From JBCCBV01 sp039033855 (GTDB lineage: Bacteria; Planctomycetota; Phycisphaerae; Phycisphaerales; Phycisphaeraceae): a stretch of DNA of 64,000 nt. The stretch lies in NCBI GenBank assembly GCA_039033855.1, contig JBCCBV010000005.1, positions 62,001-126,000 on the forward strand, in the 5' to 3' direction. Below the pieces are notes generated by a model. The model saw only the letters and a program-made list of their open reading frames with translations, ran no database searches and was not told the DNA's origin. The first letter of the stretch is position 1; every line of letters starts with the position of its first letter. Position numbers and translations under genes: made by a program. Below, one piece after another: positions 44,392 through 52,784 of the stretch.

Positions 44392-44997
44392 CTACACGGC
44401 CTGCAACGCTCGGCGGGCGCCGGTGACATAGGGCCAAGCCGAGGCGGCGGTGGCGAGCACCATGGCCCAGACCAGGCCGTCGCGCAGCCAGGCCCAGGCC
44501 GAGTCTTCCGCGGGGCCGGCCCAGGCGTAGAACAGGCACAGAGGCAGGACGACCGACTGGAGGATCATCTTGAGCTTGCCCCAGACGTTGGCACCGAACT
44601 TCACGCCGCGCGACTCGACCTCGGATCGGATGGCGGTCACCAGGAACTCGCGCAGGAGCATCAGCACGGCCATCCAAGGCAGGACACCGGTGACTTGGCC
44701 CTCGGGTGTGGCGAAGGCCGGCCCCGCCAGGAACACGGCCGTGCCCATGATGAGCACCTTGTCGGCCACTGGGTCGGCGACCCTTCCGAAGGCGCTCTCA
44801 ACGTTCCACTTGCGGGCCAGGTGGCCGTCGAGCGCATCGGTGACCGCGGCCACGACAAACAACCCGAGCGCGATCAGCAGAAAGGGGTGCCCGGGACCGG
44901 CGGCGGCGTGGTCGTAGAAGGCCAGCCCGACAAATAACCCGGCCGAAAGGATCAGCCGGAGCACGGTCAGGGCGTTGGGGATCTGGGCTCGCGTCAC
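44392..44997 (-). CDS. pgsA: CDP-diacylglycerol-glycerol-3-phosphate 3-phosphatidyltransferase
   Basis: A 201-residue membrane enzyme making phosphatidylglycerol phosphate. The CDP-alcohol phosphotransferase motif is complete, D-x2-D-G-x2-A-R-x8-G-x3-D-x3-D, read from TDALDGHLAR to ADPVADK. Several membrane helices follow, and the N-terminus IPNALTVLRLILSAGLF is typical of PgsA. The start is GTG 44997, 7 nt after TACCTT. Phosphatidylserine or cardiolipin synthase relatives share the motif, but PgsA fits best. Confidence 0.93.
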   Translation of the reverse strand: MTRAQIPNALTVLRLILSAGLFVGLAFYDHAAAGPGHPFLLIALGLFVVAAVTDALDGHLARKWNVESAFGRVADPVADKVLIMGTAVFLAGPAFATPEGQVTGVLPWMAVLMLLREFLVTAIRSEVESRGVKFGANVWGKLKMILQSVVLPLCLFYAWAGPAEDSAWAWLRDGLVWAMVLATAASAWPYVTGARRALQAV

Positions 44998-45004
44998 GCC
45001 GGGG

Positions 45005-45010
45005 AAGGTA
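45005..45010 (-). promoter_or_regulatory. -10-like TACCTT, leaderless-type promoter for pgsA
   Basis: TACCTT on the minus strand ends 7 nt before the GTG at 44997. Confidence 0.45.
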
Positions 45011-45093
45011 GCCGAGCGACACGGCCTGCGTGGCGCCAGGATCGCCGCCTTATGCAGGCTTTGGCGGAGTTCTGGGGGCTTCCCGGGACTGCC

Positions 45094-45104
45094 GGGGGGG
45101 GGGG
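45094..45104. repeat. homopolymer of 11 G
   Basis: An uninterrupted G11 tract lies about 20 bp beyond the ribosomal protein S1 stop, followed by further G-rich sequence. On the minus strand it is C11 in the S1 3' UTR. It is the longest mononucleotide run noticed in the window and could slip in replication or sequencing. Confidence 0.9.
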
Positions 45105-45123
45105 CGGGGCTTGCGGGGGGAGC

Positions 45124-46881
45124 TTATTGGAAGTCGTCGAGCTTCAGGCCGCCCAGGCCCATCCCGCCGGGGTCCATGCCGCCGCGGAGGTTGCCCTTGT
45201 TGATCTTGGGCTTGCGGGCGCGCTGGGCGAGTTCTTTGTCGGAGTACTTGCCCGAGCGTTCCTCTCGGCCGGACTTGCCGCCGCCGCCTTCGCGGGGTGT
45301 GCGGAGCGAAAGCGACAGCTTGCGGGCCTGGGGATCGACGCTCTTGATGCGGAAGGTCTTTTCGTCGCCCACCGAAACGATGTCGGCCACGCGTTCGACC
45401 CGGCGGTCGGCCAGCTCGGAGATGTGAGCCAGGCCTTCGACACCCGGGGCGAGTTCGACAAAGGCGCCGAAGTCGGTCAGGTGCGTCACCTTGCCGGGGT
45501 GCTTGGTGCCGGGGGCGTACTGGTCGTTGGCGGAGGTCCAGGGGTCGTCGCCGAGCTGCTTGAGGCTGAGGGTCAGCCGGCGTCGGCCGGGCTCCATGGC
45601 CAGGATTTTGGCCCGGATCGACTGCCCGGCGGACAGCTCGTCTTCGACCTTGTGGATGCGTCGCCAGCTGATTTCGCTGATGGGCAAAAGCGCTTCGAGG
45701 CCCGGCTCGACCTCGACAAACGCGCCGAAGTCGGCGATGCGGGTCACGGTGCCGGCGATCTCGGCGCCGGGCTGCATACGGCCTTCGACGCCTTCCCACG
45801 GGTTCGGGGCGGCCTGCTTCAGGCCCAGGGCCAGGCGGTTCTTGCCCGTGTCGATCTTCAAGACCTTGACGCGGATGTCCTGGCCGACCTGCACCACGTC
45901 GCCGGGCTTTTCGACCCGGGTGTAGGCGAGGTCGGTGACGTGGACCAGCCCCTCGACGCCGCCGATGTCGACAAACGCGCCGAAGTCGGTGAGCGAGGTG
46001 ACCTTGCCGTCGCGCAGGTCGCCGGGCTTGAGCTCGGCCATCAGGCGGACACGGTCGCGTTTGCGTTTTTCGTCGAGGTGCGAGCGTCGCGAAAGCACGA
46101 CCTTCTTGCGTTTGACGTCGAGCTCGGACACCCGGGCGGGCACCTTTTGGCCGACCCAGACCGAAAGGTCCTCGACCGGCCGGACGTCGACCTGGCTGGC
46201 GGGCATGAAGGCCTTGATGCCGCCGACGAGTTCGAGTTCGAGACCGCCTTTGTTGTGACCGGTGACGCGGGCTTCGACCACGGCGCCGGGGCGGAGCTGG
46301 TCCCACGTGGCGCGGGATGCGGCGCCCTCGCGCGAGAGGAACACCAGGCCTTGCTTCTCGTCGACGCGGTCGACGACAAAGTCCATGATCGAACCGATGC
46401 GGGGCACGCGCTCGAACTGCTGGGCGGGGGTGATGCCCTGGAGCTTGGCGCCGGACGGCGTGAGGTCGCCGGCCAGGTCGATGAACACGTCGTCCCCGCG
46501 GATCGCGGAGATGCGCCCGCGCCGGAGTTCGAGGTGCTTGGGCTCGCCCGAGTCGGCCGGCTGCGTCTGGTCGGGGCCGGCTTCGCCTTGTGTCTCGGCG
46601 TCAGCGGGAGCGCCGGCCGGGGGCGCTTCGGTTGTATCCGCTGCGGGCGCCGCGTCTTGCTCTTCCATCAGGGCTTCGAAGGCTTTGCCGGCCTCGGCCA
46701 CTTCGGACTCGATGCGGGCCTGCTCGGCGGCGGCTTCGGCCGCGGGGTCGGGCTTGGGCGGCTCGGACTGCGCAGCGAGCGCCTCGGGCGAACCCGCCTC
46801 GGCGGCCGGGTCCGGGGTGAGCGGGGGGACCGACGCGGGGTCGGCCGGGACAGGGCGATCGGACGCGGGCGACTCGGTCAT
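45124..46881 (-). CDS. rpsA: 30S ribosomal protein S1-like protein with five S1 domains
   Basis: A 585-residue RNA-binding protein. About 110 N-terminal residues are Pro/Ala/Glu-rich and probably disordered. Five S1 (OB-fold) repeats follow at roughly 114-186, 192-268, 283-356, 368-443 and 455-528. The last three carry clear DFGAFV signatures. The C-terminus is Gly/Lys/Met-rich. Classical S1 has six repeats and no such N-terminal extension. S1 loads mRNA on the ribosome; given how many leaderless genes the window predicts, its role here could differ from E. coli. Confidence 0.9.
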   Translation of the reverse strand: MTESPASDRPVPADPASVPPLTPDPAAEAGSPEALAAQSEPPKPDPAAEAAAEQARIESEVAEAGKAFEALMEEQDAAPAADTTEAPPAGAPADAETQGEAGPDQTQPADSGEPKHLELRRGRISAIRGDDVFIDLAGDLTPSGAKLQGITPAQQFERVPRIGSIMDFVVDRVDEKQGLVFLSREGAASRATWDQLRPGAVVEARVTGHNKGGLELELVGGIKAFMPASQVDVRPVEDLSVWVGQKVPARVSELDVKRKKVVLSRRSHLDEKRKRDRVRLMAELKPGDLRDGKVTSLTDFGAFVDIGGVEGLVHVTDLAYTRVEKPGDVVQVGQDIRVKVLKIDTGKNRLALGLKQAAPNPWEGVEGRMQPGAEIAGTVTRIADFGAFVEVEPGLEALLPISEISWRRIHKVEDELSAGQSIRAKILAMEPGRRRLTLSLKQLGDDPWTSANDQYAPGTKHPGKVTHLTDFGAFVELAPGVEGLAHISELADRRVERVADIVSVGDEKTFRIKSVDPQARKLSLSLRTPREGGGGKSGREERSGKYSDKELAQRARKPKINKGNLRGGMDPGGMGLGGLKLDDFQ

Positions 46882-47037
46882 AACGGCGACGGACTAGGGA
46901 GATTGGCTACGCGAACGGCCCGGTCGGCGGAGAGTGCAGGGCGCCGGCGATCCGGCCTTGAACGTGGTCGGCAGGATCGATGCGCAGCATAACCGCAACC
47001 GGGCGATCTCCCATGCTCGGGCTCGATCTGTCGGCGG

Positions 47038-47664
47038 TTAGTCCGGCCAAGGCCGGCTGACGTGCGGGGACCCGCGCAGGCAGAACCGCAGCGGCCGGGC
47101 GGCCCAGTCGCCGGCGTAATCGACCCCGACCCGCGGCGTGGCGGCGATCTGCGACTCCGGATACCCGCGCTTGCGGGCCCGTTCGAAGAACAGCGTCGGG
47201 CAGGTGGTCAGGTCGGCCCGGTCGAACCCGCGGTCGATATCCAGGGCCTGGGTCAGCTTGGCCGGGCCGGAGCAGAGGTCGGTAAGGCGTTTGGATTTGG
47301 GCCGGCGGGCATGCATCTGCGCCATCCCCTCAACCGGTTCCAGCGCTCGCAGGAGCACGGCCTGGGGGACGTCGGCGGACACCGTGGAGACGTTCAGGCA
47401 GTGGTGCATGCCGTAGGTCAGGAAGACGTAGGCCGTGCCGGGCGCCATCCACATGGCGGCGGTGCGCTCGGTCTTACGGTAATTGAAGGTGTGGGCCGCG
47501 CGGTCTTCCGGGCCCAGATAGGCCTCGGTTTCTACGACCCGCCCGACGGTGCGCCGGTCGCAGGGCTCGACCCGGACCAGGTGCTGCCCAAGCAGCGCCC
47601 GAGCGACCGCGACGGTGCCTCGCGCAAAGAAATCACGGCCAAGCCGCGGCGCTGCGCAGCTCAT
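47038..47664 (-). CDS. DNA-3-methyladenine glycosylase (MPG/AAG family)
   Basis: A 208-residue base-excision enzyme that removes alkylated purines. The family core is visible: LGRDFFARGT, VGRVVETEAYLGPEDRAAHTFN (catalytic Glu), MWMAPGTAYVFLTYGMHHCLNV and LCSGPAKLTQALDID. The ATG at 47664 shares one base with the stop of the upstream ccsA gene (TAATG), suggesting coupled translation. The longer frame upstream is a ccsA shadow. The fold is monofunctional and needs no metal. Confidence 0.93.
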   Translation of the reverse strand: MSCAAPRLGRDFFARGTVAVARALLGQHLVRVEPCDRRTVGRVVETEAYLGPEDRAAHTFNYRKTERTAAMWMAPGTAYVFLTYGMHHCLNVSTVSADVPQAVLLRALEPVEGMAQMHARRPKSKRLTDLCSGPAKLTQALDIDRGFDRADLTTCPTLFFERARKRGYPESQIAATPRVGVDYAGDWAARPLRFCLRGSPHVSRPWPD

Positions 47665-49673
47665 TACGCGTAGCTGTGCAGGCCGGACAGCAGCAGGTTG
47701 ACGCCCCAGTAGCACCAGAGCATCACGAAGAAGCCCACCACGCCGAGCCAGGCGGTCACCAGGCCGCGGTCCTTCACACCGAAGCGGGCGTGGATGGTGA
47801 TCAGGTAGACGATCCAAGTGATGAGCGCCCAGGTTTCTTTGGGGTCCCACGCCCACCAGCGGCCCCAGGCGTGGTCGGCCCAATAGGCACCCAGGATGAT
47901 GCCCAGGCCCAGCAGCCAGAACGCCAGCTGCATGACGACGAGCTGCGCAGTGTCGAGGTCGCCGAGCAATCGCTTTCGGCCGAAGGTGGCCGGACGCTTG
48001 CTACCCGGCTCGGCCAGGGTTTCGGCCAGTTGGGTGTCGCCCACGCCCGCGGCGGCGACCGACGCCACGGCCTTGGACCGCCCCAGGTAGTGCGTCAGCA
48101 GGTACGTCACGCTCAGGCCGAACGCCAGCGCGATCAACCCGTAGCTGAACAGCACGATGTTGACGTGGACGTACAGGATGTTGCTGGTCGCCAGGATGGG
48201 CATGTCGTTGGCGACCGACTTGCTCGGGAACACGCCGGGCAGGAAGTGCGCGAACATGAGTGCCCCGGCGCCCACCGCGCCGGCGGCGACGCCGAACACC
48301 CACTGACGCCGGGCCCACATCAGCACCGCGCCGACCAGCACGGCGAAAAACGCCACGGCGATGAAACTCTCGTACTGGTTGTGGATCGGCCACCGGCCGG
48401 ACAAAAAGGTGCGCGTCAGGATGTTGGCCAGGTGCAGCACCAGGCCAAGGGCGAGCAGCAGCGATCCGATTGTGGCCGGGCCTACCCGCCGGGTCGACGC
48501 GGCCAGCAGCAGCGACACCGCGCCCATGGCGTAGGCCGCCCAGCCGAACGCGTAGCGCCCGCCGCGGTTGTAGAGCACCTCGACGGCCCGCCGAGCCTCG
48601 CTGGGGTAGGCCTGCGGGTCGGGGTGAAGCGTCGGCAGCAGGCGGACCAGTTCATCAATTTGCGCCTGCGCCTCGGGAGCGTCGGCGTTACGCCAAGCGG
48701 TGGCCAGCGCAGACCACGCTTCGACGACGAGCGCTGTGTTGTCGCCAACGGCAACATCAGACACCGGGGCGACTTCGGCCACAGCGCCGTCGGCAGGGGG
48801 CGCGGAAGGGCCGGGGTTGCGCAGGGTTAATCGCGCCGCGACCTGGTCGAGAGTGAGCCACTTGTCCGCGTCTTCGGGTAGGGCCGAGGCGGGTAGGGGC
48901 AAACTCGGAAGCGGCGGGGTGAGCGCCAGCAGCGTGCGCGAGGCGAGCAGGGAGTTCCAGGCGCGGCGTACCTGCCGGGCTTGTTCCTGGATCTGGATGT
49001 CGCCGCCCTCGAGCATCGCCCGGACCTCGGGGTGGTGGTATTGCCGCGGGGTCAGCCGGCGGGCGGCCATCTGTCGCTCGAAGTCCTCACCGGTCAGTCC
49101 AATGGCCTGCAGCAGGTCGCGCCGGAGCGTGGTCGACTCGACGTAGACGAGCGCCTGGTCGGCGTAGCGGTCGTAGACCCGGCCGGTCTTGGGGTCGACG
49201 AAACCGAAGCACAGCGAAAGGTCCAGCAGCATGAAAACCGGGTCGAACGCGTGGCCGACGTTGTCGGCGGCGTAGCTCTTCCACTTGGTCTTGCCGGACA
49301 CGGTTTGCAGGTGCTCGCGGGCCAGGGTGTCGACGATCTTGATCCGGCCGTCGGCGAACACGGCCAGCTTGCGGAACTCGGTCAGGTCCAGGGCCTGGGC
49401 GAAGTCGGCGTGCTGCTGCGGCGTCAGCCTGCCGTGCAGCACCAGCGGGCCTTGGGCGTGCTGATGCTCGAAGGCCTCGGCTTCGGCGGGAGCCGGAGCA
49501 GCGGGTTCGGCCCGCGTGTTGCCGTCGATCTGCGAGCGGCCTTGGCCGAGCGCAGCGGTTGGCGCGAGCAAGGCCAATACCATCATCAAGCAAACACCAA
49601 GGCCAATCGCTCGCGCAAGACAACGCGGGGCGGGCAAGACGGTTCGGCGTGCGGCGGGTGCGGGTTGAGGCAT
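47664..49673 (-). CDS. ccsA: cytochrome c biogenesis protein CcsA/ResC with long periplasmic N-terminal region
   Basis: From ATG 49673 the protein has 669 residues; an in-frame GTG at 49682 is possible. A signal segment (about 20-45) precedes a periplasmic region of about 300 residues. Then come at least eight membrane helices with the heme-handling Trp-rich motif WGRWWAWDPKETWAL. CcsA with ResB forms system II, which attaches heme to apocytochrome c. Typical CcsA is about 300-400 residues, so the N-terminal part is an addition. It follows resB by 15 nt and precedes the 3-methyladenine glycosylase gene. Confidence 0.9.
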   Translation of the reverse strand: MPQPAPAARRTVLPAPRCLARAIGLGVCLMMVLALLAPTAALGQGRSQIDGNTRAEPAAPAPAEAEAFEHQHAQGPLVLHGRLTPQQHADFAQALDLTEFRKLAVFADGRIKIVDTLAREHLQTVSGKTKWKSYAADNVGHAFDPVFMLLDLSLCFGFVDPKTGRVYDRYADQALVYVESTTLRRDLLQAIGLTGEDFERQMAARRLTPRQYHHPEVRAMLEGGDIQIQEQARQVRRAWNSLLASRTLLALTPPLPSLPLPASALPEDADKWLTLDQVAARLTLRNPGPSAPPADGAVAEVAPVSDVAVGDNTALVVEAWSALATAWRNADAPEAQAQIDELVRLLPTLHPDPQAYPSEARRAVEVLYNRGGRYAFGWAAYAMGAVSLLLAASTRRVGPATIGSLLLALGLVLHLANILTRTFLSGRWPIHNQYESFIAVAFFAVLVGAVLMWARRQWVFGVAAGAVGAGALMFAHFLPGVFPSKSVANDMPILATSNILYVHVNIVLFSYGLIALAFGLSVTYLLTHYLGRSKAVASVAAAGVGDTQLAETLAEPGSKRPATFGRKRLLGDLDTAQLVVMQLAFWLLGLGIILGAYWADHAWGRWWAWDPKETWALITWIVYLITIHARFGVKDRGLVTAWLGVVGFFVMLWCYWGVNLLLSGLHSYA

Positions 49674-49688
49674 GGGAGTCACCGGAAG

Positions 49689-52235
49689 TCAGACGGCGGC
49701 GGGTTCGGGGTCTTCGGAAGGCTGACGGTCGGGGGCTTGATCGGCCTCGGAATCGGTGGGATCCGACAAGCCGGCGGAGTCGACGCGCTCGCGCTGCGCA
49801 AGTTTTTCTTGCGTCCGCTCGGCGAGGGCGGCGCGGCGGCGACGCATGATCCACGGCTTGACGTAGAACGCCCAGGGGATGCCCAGCAGCACCAGGATGA
49901 GCCCGCCGGCGATCACCTGAATCGCCACGTTGTTCGACACGCCGACCACGGACCACCGCTGCTGGTTGACGAAACGGCCCTGGGCGTCGCGCTGGTTCTT
50001 CTCGGCGGGGGCCAGCTCCGGGTCGCCGGGGTCCCACTGGTTCTGGCTGAGCTTGACGGTGCTGAGGTAGAACGGCCCGGACGCGGGCTGGAAGTGTGCG
50101 GGGTTGTTCATCCGCGCGGTGAGCGCCGTGGGGTCGGAGACCTGACGGCCTTCGCCCCGCTCGACAACCTCGAGGCTGGCGATGAAGTCGCGCGTGTCAT
50201 CGGAGCCCGGGAACATCTCGCGCTGGAAGTCGGTCAGCCGGACCATGAAGGGCATGGGGTACCGCACCCGGCTGAAGATGATGTTCACCCGGCCGACGCC
50301 GGGCACGTCCACGCTGCGCGACAGGTCGATGCGGTGGTCGTCGGCGTAAAGGGTGTGGCGCAGGAACACCCGCTGAGAAAACAGCGTGTCGCCCGTGCTC
50401 GGGTTCACGCGCTCGACCCGCACCGGCAGGATGGCGTGCAGGTGCGTGCCCTCTTCACGCGACTGCCGCGCGGCTTTGTCCACCGCCACCGGGCGGAGCA
50501 CGGGCACGGCGTCGGGAACGGCCCGCATCAAGTGCAGCCAGGGCGCACCCGGCTGGGTCGAGCCCAGCGGCAGTTGGCGTTGGGCGGGGTCCGGCGAGAA
50601 CGCGATCGGCTGAACCAATGCCGGCAACCGCTGGCCGCGCATGAACAGGTCGAACCGCGTCATCTGCGGGTCGAGCGGGACCAGCCGGTATTGCAGGAAG
50701 TTGTCGTTCGCGAACGCGATGCGGAAACGGGGGTCGGGGTCGGAACGCTGGAGCCCGCCGAGCTGGCCGAGCATCGCCTGCACGGCGCCGGGCTGGATGG
50801 CCGAAAGGTCGGGCGCCTGCGGCGGGGCGCCGGGCGCGTCGGGGTCGTAGACGAAGTCCTGGGCGACCTCGGGGAAGCGGTGCATGGCGAAGCGGATGGC
50901 CTCGTACCCTTGGCCGTCGGACAGGTGGAGCACGGCGCAGGTGTCCTGGGCGCGCTGGTAGCCGGGCGTGCTGAAGGGGAACGGGTAATCGCCGGTGGCG
51001 AGTACGCGGACGCGGAGCGTGGCGCCGGACACGTCGACGTCGAACGCGTCGCCGGGCTGTACGGCCCGGGCGAAGGGTTCTTGGTCTGTGACGGCGGAAT
51101 CGGATCGCCCGGCTTGGATCACCAGGCCGGTGGCGCCGTCGATGGAGGCAAGGAGCTCGGCCCGGCGCTGCGGATCGACTTCGAGCGGCATTTCGACGAT
51201 CAGGCCGTCTTCCACGTAGCCGGATTCGTCGGGGCGGTTAGCGCGAAGCAGGTGGATGTGGTCGGGGTCGGGCTGGTCGCGCAGGCCGCGCGAGACGACC
51301 AGGCCGGGCGCGCCGTCGCCGGGGTTGTGGGCGGGATCGGTCGCGGCGGGGACCAGGTCGCGGACCATCTCGGCGTAGCTGTAGAAGCCCGAGACGGTGA
51401 CGCGCAGCTCCGGGCCGAAGCGGTTGGCGAAGTCCGGCCGGCCATGCAGGGGGATCGACAGCGCGTCGGGCTCATAGTCGTTGTAGCGGGGGAGTTCTCC
51501 CTTGAGCGAGAACATGGTCGGCACGGCGCCGTTGAGCCCGACGTAGAGCGCCGGGTCGTTGCGGTCGTACACGTATCGGCGGAAGCCGGCCTGCTCGGCG
51601 TCGAGGTCGGCGCGGGGCAGGAGCATGTCGCCCTCGAGCTTGAAGCTGCCGTAGGCCATCGCCCCGAGGGCCATGGTCACGATGCCGGTGTGCACGGTCA
51701 GCACGCCGAGGTTGGGCACGTTGAACGCGATACGCCGGACGGTGGCCCAGACCATGTTGCAGACGAACAGGCCCAGCAGCAGCTTCATGGGCCAGGCCGA
51801 GTAGAACTCGAGCTCGGTCATCTCGACGCCGGGCAGGCGGTAGACGGTGGTGGCGCGGTGCTCGAGCCACCAGGGCTGCTCGGTCAGCACGTCGTGATAA
51901 AAGCGGATGCAGGTGAAAACCGCGGCCACCACGGCCCCGGCGCCGACCAGCAGGTAGCCCGTGGCCTTGGCGGCGCGCGGCGCATCGGGGGCGACGAGCT
52001 TGAGCAACGCCCACCACAGCCCGGCGGCCACGCCGACCCATCCCATGCCGATGAGCGCGTACGCGGCTCCGCCGGCGATGAGCGGGAGCGGCACCGACGC
52101 GAACAACCCGTACAACGCCACCAGGGTCAGCAGCGTGACCGACATGCGGATCGAGCTGAACGCACGCGTCAGCCAGCGCACGGGGGCGGGCAACGCGAGG
52201 TCGGCTTGCTTGACTCTCCGGTATTTTTCGCTCAT
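49689..52235 (-). CDS. resB: cytochrome c biogenesis protein ResB (Ccs1)
   Basis: An 848-residue partner of CcsA in system II cytochrome c maturation, exporting and holding heme. N-terminal helices (SIRMSVTLLTLVALYGLFASV; near residues 24-75 and 100-120) and a last helix near 770-800 enclose a very large periplasmic domain. That domain is longer than in the usual 450-600-residue ResB. The ATG at 52235 (MSEKYRR) is chosen because the longer frame has Pro/Arg-rich non-domain sequence. It is followed 15 nt later by ccsA. No apocytochrome gene is adjacent. Confidence 0.88.
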   Translation of the reverse strand: MSEKYRRVKQADLALPAPVRWLTRAFSSIRMSVTLLTLVALYGLFASVPLPLIAGGAAYALIGMGWVGVAAGLWWALLKLVAPDAPRAAKATGYLLVGAGAVVAAVFTCIRFYHDVLTEQPWWLEHRATTVYRLPGVEMTELEFYSAWPMKLLLGLFVCNMVWATVRRIAFNVPNLGVLTVHTGIVTMALGAMAYGSFKLEGDMLLPRADLDAEQAGFRRYVYDRNDPALYVGLNGAVPTMFSLKGELPRYNDYEPDALSIPLHGRPDFANRFGPELRVTVSGFYSYAEMVRDLVPAATDPAHNPGDGAPGLVVSRGLRDQPDPDHIHLLRANRPDESGYVEDGLIVEMPLEVDPQRRAELLASIDGATGLVIQAGRSDSAVTDQEPFARAVQPGDAFDVDVSGATLRVRVLATGDYPFPFSTPGYQRAQDTCAVLHLSDGQGYEAIRFAMHRFPEVAQDFVYDPDAPGAPPQAPDLSAIQPGAVQAMLGQLGGLQRSDPDPRFRIAFANDNFLQYRLVPLDPQMTRFDLFMRGQRLPALVQPIAFSPDPAQRQLPLGSTQPGAPWLHLMRAVPDAVPVLRPVAVDKAARQSREEGTHLHAILPVRVERVNPSTGDTLFSQRVFLRHTLYADDHRIDLSRSVDVPGVGRVNIIFSRVRYPMPFMVRLTDFQREMFPGSDDTRDFIASLEVVERGEGRQVSDPTALTARMNNPAHFQPASGPFYLSTVKLSQNQWDPGDPELAPAEKNQRDAQGRFVNQQRWSVVGVSNNVAIQVIAGGLILVLLGIPWAFYVKPWIMRRRRAALAERTQEKLAQRERVDSAGLSDPTDSEADQAPDRQPSEDPEPAAV

Positions 52236-52362
52236 GGTCGCGCGCCCGCTTCGGCAGGACGTATAGGCCCCGATCCGTCGGGGTGTATCGGTCCAACGGC
52301 CGGTTTGGGGAGAGCATGCTAGGGCCCTGCGCCGCGTCTGGCGAAGGCGAATGGGAGGTCCG

Positions 52363-52776
52363 ATGCCCGGTTGGCTGGCGGGTGGATTGGCGGTGTTTCT
52401 GGCCGGCGGCGCGGGGGCGCTGCTCCGCTGGGGTTTCGATGTCGCAGGTGCCCGGTGGCTGGGGACCGGCTTCGGCTGGGGCGTGCTCGGCGCCAACGTG
52501 CTGGGGTCGCTCGCCTTTGGTTTGATCTGGGCTTACTGGGCGCATCGGCCGGGCGAAGCGGCGGTCAGCCCCGCGGTGCGGGCCGGCGTGCTCATTGGGT
52601 TTCTCGGCGCGTTCACAACCTTCTCCACGTTTGCGATGCACACCGCCCAAGAAATGGTGCAGGGCCGGTGGTGGCTAGCGGGGGCGACGCTGGTGGCGCA
52701 CAACGCCGGGGGCATCGCGGCGGCGCTCGTCGGCATCGCGCTCGGGCGCGTGTTGGCGGGCGGGTCAGCGGCTTAG
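52363..52776 (+). CDS. crcB: fluoride ion channel/exporter CrcB (Fluc)
   Basis: A 137-residue four-helix membrane protein. Family motifs are GGAGALLRWG near the N-terminus, GANVLGSLAFG in helix 2, and GFLGAFTTFSTF with the central Na+/Phe-box region in helix 3. The ATG at 52363 follows GGGAGG at 5-nt spacing; an ATG at 52351 overlaps that Shine-Dalgarno and is rejected. Fluc works as an inverted homodimer, exporting F-. I looked for a fluoride riboswitch upstream and saw none. Confidence 0.92.
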   Translation: MPGWLAGGLAVFLAGGAGALLRWGFDVAGARWLGTGFGWGVLGANVLGSLAFGLIWAYWAHRPGEAAVSPAVRAGVLIGFLGAFTTFSTFAMHTAQEMVQGRWWLAGATLVAHNAGGIAAALVGIALGRVLAGGSAA

Positions 52777-52784
52777 GCGCGGGA

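Noticed and set aside
48981..52322. 1113-codon open frame on the plus strand opposite ccsA/resB
   Set aside because: It is a GC-driven antisense frame: composition is Gly/Asp/Val/His-rich with no domain, and the opposite strand codes for well-recognised ResB and CcsA.
52240..52362. fluoride riboswitch upstream of crcB
   Set aside because: I looked for the conserved GG-GATGG...CGCC and downstream pseudoknot pattern and did not see it.
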